Shown here piece after piece: positions 62,466-64,000 of a stretch of 64,000 bases of DNA. The DNA comes from an uncultured Bacteroidales bacterium. Its GTDB lineage: Bacteria; Bacteroidota; Bacteroidia; Bacteroidales; FEN-979. A program made the position numbers and the translations under genes. Position 1 is the stretch's first letter, and each line of letters begins with the position of its first letter. Where the stretch lies: the NCBI GenBank assembly GCA_903885595.1, contig CAISJJ010000502.1, positions 1 through 64,000 on the forward strand, read 5' to 3'. The notes under the pieces were generated by a model. It searched no databases. It was given only the letters and a program-made list of their open reading frames with translations, and was not told the origin of the DNA.

Positions 62466-62780
62466 TTAATTTTGCGCGGGTTCATCCGGCAAAGGTTCTG
62501 TAATTGAATGTTCGCCTTCTGCATCGGCAGTTTTTTTCTTTGTCTTTATTGACTTAGGCTTTTCTTCGGTACCTTCTGCGATTTCCCCAGCCTTTTTTGC
62601 AGTTTTTTTCGGAGCGGTTTTCATTGAAGTGACCGCTGTTTCTTCCAATTCAATGGTGGGTTTGGGTTCCGCTTTTACAGGCGCTTTAACAATAACCTGC
62701 CTTTTTTTACGTGCCCTTTTAACACCAGATGAACCAATGACAATCTTGCCACGCTTCGTTTTTTTGTCTCCTTTTCCCAT
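62466..62780 (-). CDS. 30S ribosomal protein bTHX with long low-complexity tail
   Basis: 104 residues. The first ~26 (MGKGDKKTKRGKIVIGSSGV, then KRARKK) are the bTHX family signature, a small basic peptide sitting in the head of the 30S subunit. The other ~75 residues are a Lys/Glu/Thr/Ala-rich, probably disordered tail ending EPLPDEPAQN. Known bTHX proteins are about 26-60 residues, so the tail is unusual. It has a full promoter at 62902-62933 with a ~115-base leader and its own terminator. Confidence 0.85.
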   Translation of the reverse strand: MGKGDKKTKRGKIVIGSSGVKRARKKRQVIVKAPVKAEPKPTIELEETAVTSMKTAPKKTAKKAGEIAEGTEEKPKSIKTKKKTADAEGEHSITEPLPDEPAQN

Positions 62781-62901
62781 ATATAATCGTATTTAAAATG
62801 TCATTTGATAATAAACCGTACTTTACAGTCACAATAAATATCTATCATAATCATTCAACGTTTTGCTGAATATGATGCTACTGGATATTTAAGCTGATTA
62901 G

Positions 62902-62933
62902 CAAATGTACAAAAAATGATCGGTTCTGACAAA
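62902..62933 (-). promoter_or_regulatory. bTHX promoter
   Basis: On the minus strand TTTG (62933-62930), 20-base spacer, TACATTTG (62909-62902): complete Bacteroidota promoter. Predicted start near 62896, giving a leader of about 115 bases before the ATG at 62780, longer than the other leaders in the window. Confidence 0.7.
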
Positions 62934-62945
62934 CATTTAATTAAT

Positions 62946-63656
62946 TTAGATATTGCCGGGTTTGTTTTTTTGAATAAAATCCCTGACTAATGTGTCGGAT
63001 CGCTTTATTGAATTTTTAAGCCAGCCGGTCATGATCTCAGATTGCTCATCCGATGTCAGCTGCCATTCGAAGGGGGATGATCTCAGCCGGTTGGTGAGGC
63101 TATGAATAAAGATTGCGGCAGAAACACTGATGTTGAGGCTTTCGGTAAAACCAACCATCGGTATTTTGATAAAGTCATCGGCCATTTCAAGTGCCGAAGG
63201 CGAAAGTCCGGCCAGTTCCGTTCCAAAGATCAGGGCTGTTTTTTGCTCCAGGGGAAGTGTTTCCGGGGTGAAATCATCTTTATGGGGAGATGTTGCTACC
63301 AGCCGGTACCCCGATTCCTTTAATTTTTTCAGACAGGTTACCGTGTTATTTTCTATCTGGTCGTAGTGGATCAAATTCAGCCATTTTGCCGAACCCAGGG
63401 CAACATCGGGATTCACTTCGTATTTATTTCTGTTTTCAATGATATGAACATCCTGGATGCCAAAGCAATCGCAGGTTCGAAGCACTGCACTGGCATTGTG
63501 CGACTGGTATATGTCTTCGAGGGCAATTGTGATGTAACGGGTCCGCTTCAATAATGCCGCCTGAAATTTATCATAACGCTCTCTGGTAATGAATTGCTGT
63601 AAATATTCGATCAATGCCGGGCCGGAAATAGCGTTTAAATCATTGACCGGGTTCAT
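62946..63656 (-). CDS. trmH: SpoU/TrmH family RNA 2'-O-methyltransferase, probably tRNA Gm18
   Basis: 236 residues. N-terminal helical region (FITRERYDKFQAALLKRTRYITIALEDIYQSHNASAVLRTCDCFG), a TrmH hallmark, then the knotted SAM-binding part with ALIFGTELAGLSPSALEMAD, IPMVGFTESLNISVSAAIF. Acts on tRNA position 18 by analogy with TrmH; rRNA as target cannot be excluded. A -7 box TACTTTTG lies at 63687-63680. Confidence 0.92.
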   Translation of the reverse strand: MNPVNDLNAISGPALIEYLQQFITRERYDKFQAALLKRTRYITIALEDIYQSHNASAVLRTCDCFGIQDVHIIENRNKYEVNPDVALGSAKWLNLIHYDQIENNTVTCLKKLKESGYRLVATSPHKDDFTPETLPLEQKTALIFGTELAGLSPSALEMADDFIKIPMVGFTESLNISVSAAIFIHSLTNRLRSSPFEWQLTSDEQSEIMTGWLKNSIKRSDTLVRDFIQKNKPGNI

Positions 63657-63727
63657 GTTTCAGGAGTTTGTGATCATTGCAAAAGTAAAAAAAATGGTCA
63701 ACCATGCCGATATTTCGGGAAAAAATG

Positions 63728-63735
63728 TAATTTTG
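63728..63735 (+). promoter_or_regulatory. -7 box of the last gene
   Basis: TAATTTTG at 63728-63735, about 21 bases before the ATG at 63757. It diverges from the trmH -7 box at 63687-63680 (TACTTTTG, minus strand). Confidence 0.45.
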
Positions 63736-63756
63736 CACCTCCAAAATTCAGATAAC

Positions 63757-64000
63757 ATGGCAAGTAAGCAGGATAAAAAGATTGACAAAACAGAAGAACG
63801 TATTGTTGCAGTAGAAGAGGCCTTCAGCAGAACTGAGCAATTTATAGAAAAATATCAGCAAACTATCCTGATCGTAGTCGGTGTGGTTATTGTGATCGTG
63901 CTTGGATTTTTTGGATTCAAGCGTTTTTATCTTGGGCCAAAGGAGAAGGATGCGCAAAGCCAGATGTTCATGGCCGAAAAGTACTTTGAGCAGGATTCCC
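63757..64000 (+). CDS. membrane-anchored TPR-type protein, start only
   Basis: 81 residues visible, open at the window edge. Starts MASKQDKKIDKTEERIVAVE, a polar cytoplasmic segment, then a membrane helix (TILIVVGVVIVIVLGFFGF), then the start of a helical periplasmic part (KEKDAQSQMFMAEKYFEQDS). This is the layout of Bacteroidota YfgM-like TPR proteins linked to envelope assembly. The TPR region is outside the window, so the call rests on the N-terminus only. Confidence 0.75.
   Translation, partial: MASKQDKKIDKTEERIVAVEEAFSRTEQFIEKYQQTILIVVGVVIVIVLGFFGFKRFYLGPKEKDAQSQMFMAEKYFEQDS

Overview
The window looks like chromosomal DNA from an anaerobic or facultative member of the Bacteroidota (Bacteroidales-like). 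The signs are a large PKD-repeat protein with a type IX secretion C-terminal domain, an OmpP1/FadL-type barrel, a bTHX ribosomal protein, an archaeal/eukaryote-like ProRS, a membrane pyrophosphatase, YfhO and OPT proteins, and many promoter boxes of the Bacteroidota form TTTG-N19..24-TAnnTTTG. No insertion sequence, prophage, CRISPR array or tRNA was seen. Coding density is high and base composition looks even, so most of the window is ordinary core genome.

Layout. 1-1134: truncated lpdA. 1272-5089 (minus): tight operon of soluble ABC ATPase, G3E/HypB-like GTPase, NifS-type cysteine desulfurase, DUF6356 membrane protein and a cysteine-rich Fe-S protein. Divergent from it (5204-8727) are a Crp/Fnr regulator, a cysteine-bearing Rrf2 regulator, a Cys/Met gamma-lyase family enzyme and an esterase. 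This is the best candidate for an undescribed system: apparently a redox-controlled sulfur-mobilising and metallocluster-assembly cassette. 8793-11632: two GT-C-like membrane proteins. 11747-18037: gcvP and the PKD/T9SS protein. 18204-20184: ECF sigma factor overlapping a protein that joins a cytoplasmic anti-sigma-like segment to an outer-membrane barrel. 20347-26199: hppA, a bifunctional-nuclease-domain protein, a nucleoside permease, thyA and folA. 26196-31903: secreted protein, dnaB, purine nucleoside phosphorylase, lpxK and a lone receiver. 32059-35630: Nif3-like, CdsZ-like zinc ribbon and TPR protein. 35620-42087: FadL-type barrel, low-complexity lipoprotein, proS, head-GIN lipoprotein and PagL-like deacylase. 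42208-51348: mazG, peroxiredoxin, TolC/FtsX-permease/HlyD exporter, gyrB and wecB. 51371-51786: RNase P RNA (rnpB), a non-coding gene whose antisense strand gives false ORFs. 51833-63656: MATE pump, glycosyltransferase, YfhO, rpmH (53 aa), pepD, PqqD-like, OPT transporter, rsmG, bTHX and trmH. 63757-end: start of a TPR/membrane protein.

Two genome-scale patterns stand out. Several intergenic regions carry short degenerate tandem arrays with the same 7-bp period but unrelated unit sequences (plus one 8-bp and one 10-bp array), some running to within a few bases of a start codon. Several genes have a TAnnTTTG -7 box ending only 5-6 bases before the ATG, implying leaderless or nearly leaderless mRNAs.

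Functional links: thyA/folA with a nucleoside permease (thymidylate and folate); wecB, the glycosyltransferase and YfhO, lpxK and the PagL-like enzyme (envelope glycolipids); Fe-S/sulfur genes with Rrf2 and Crp/Fnr control; rnpB, rpmH, rsmG, trmH and bTHX (translation). All function calls come from reading motifs by eye; no database search was run.
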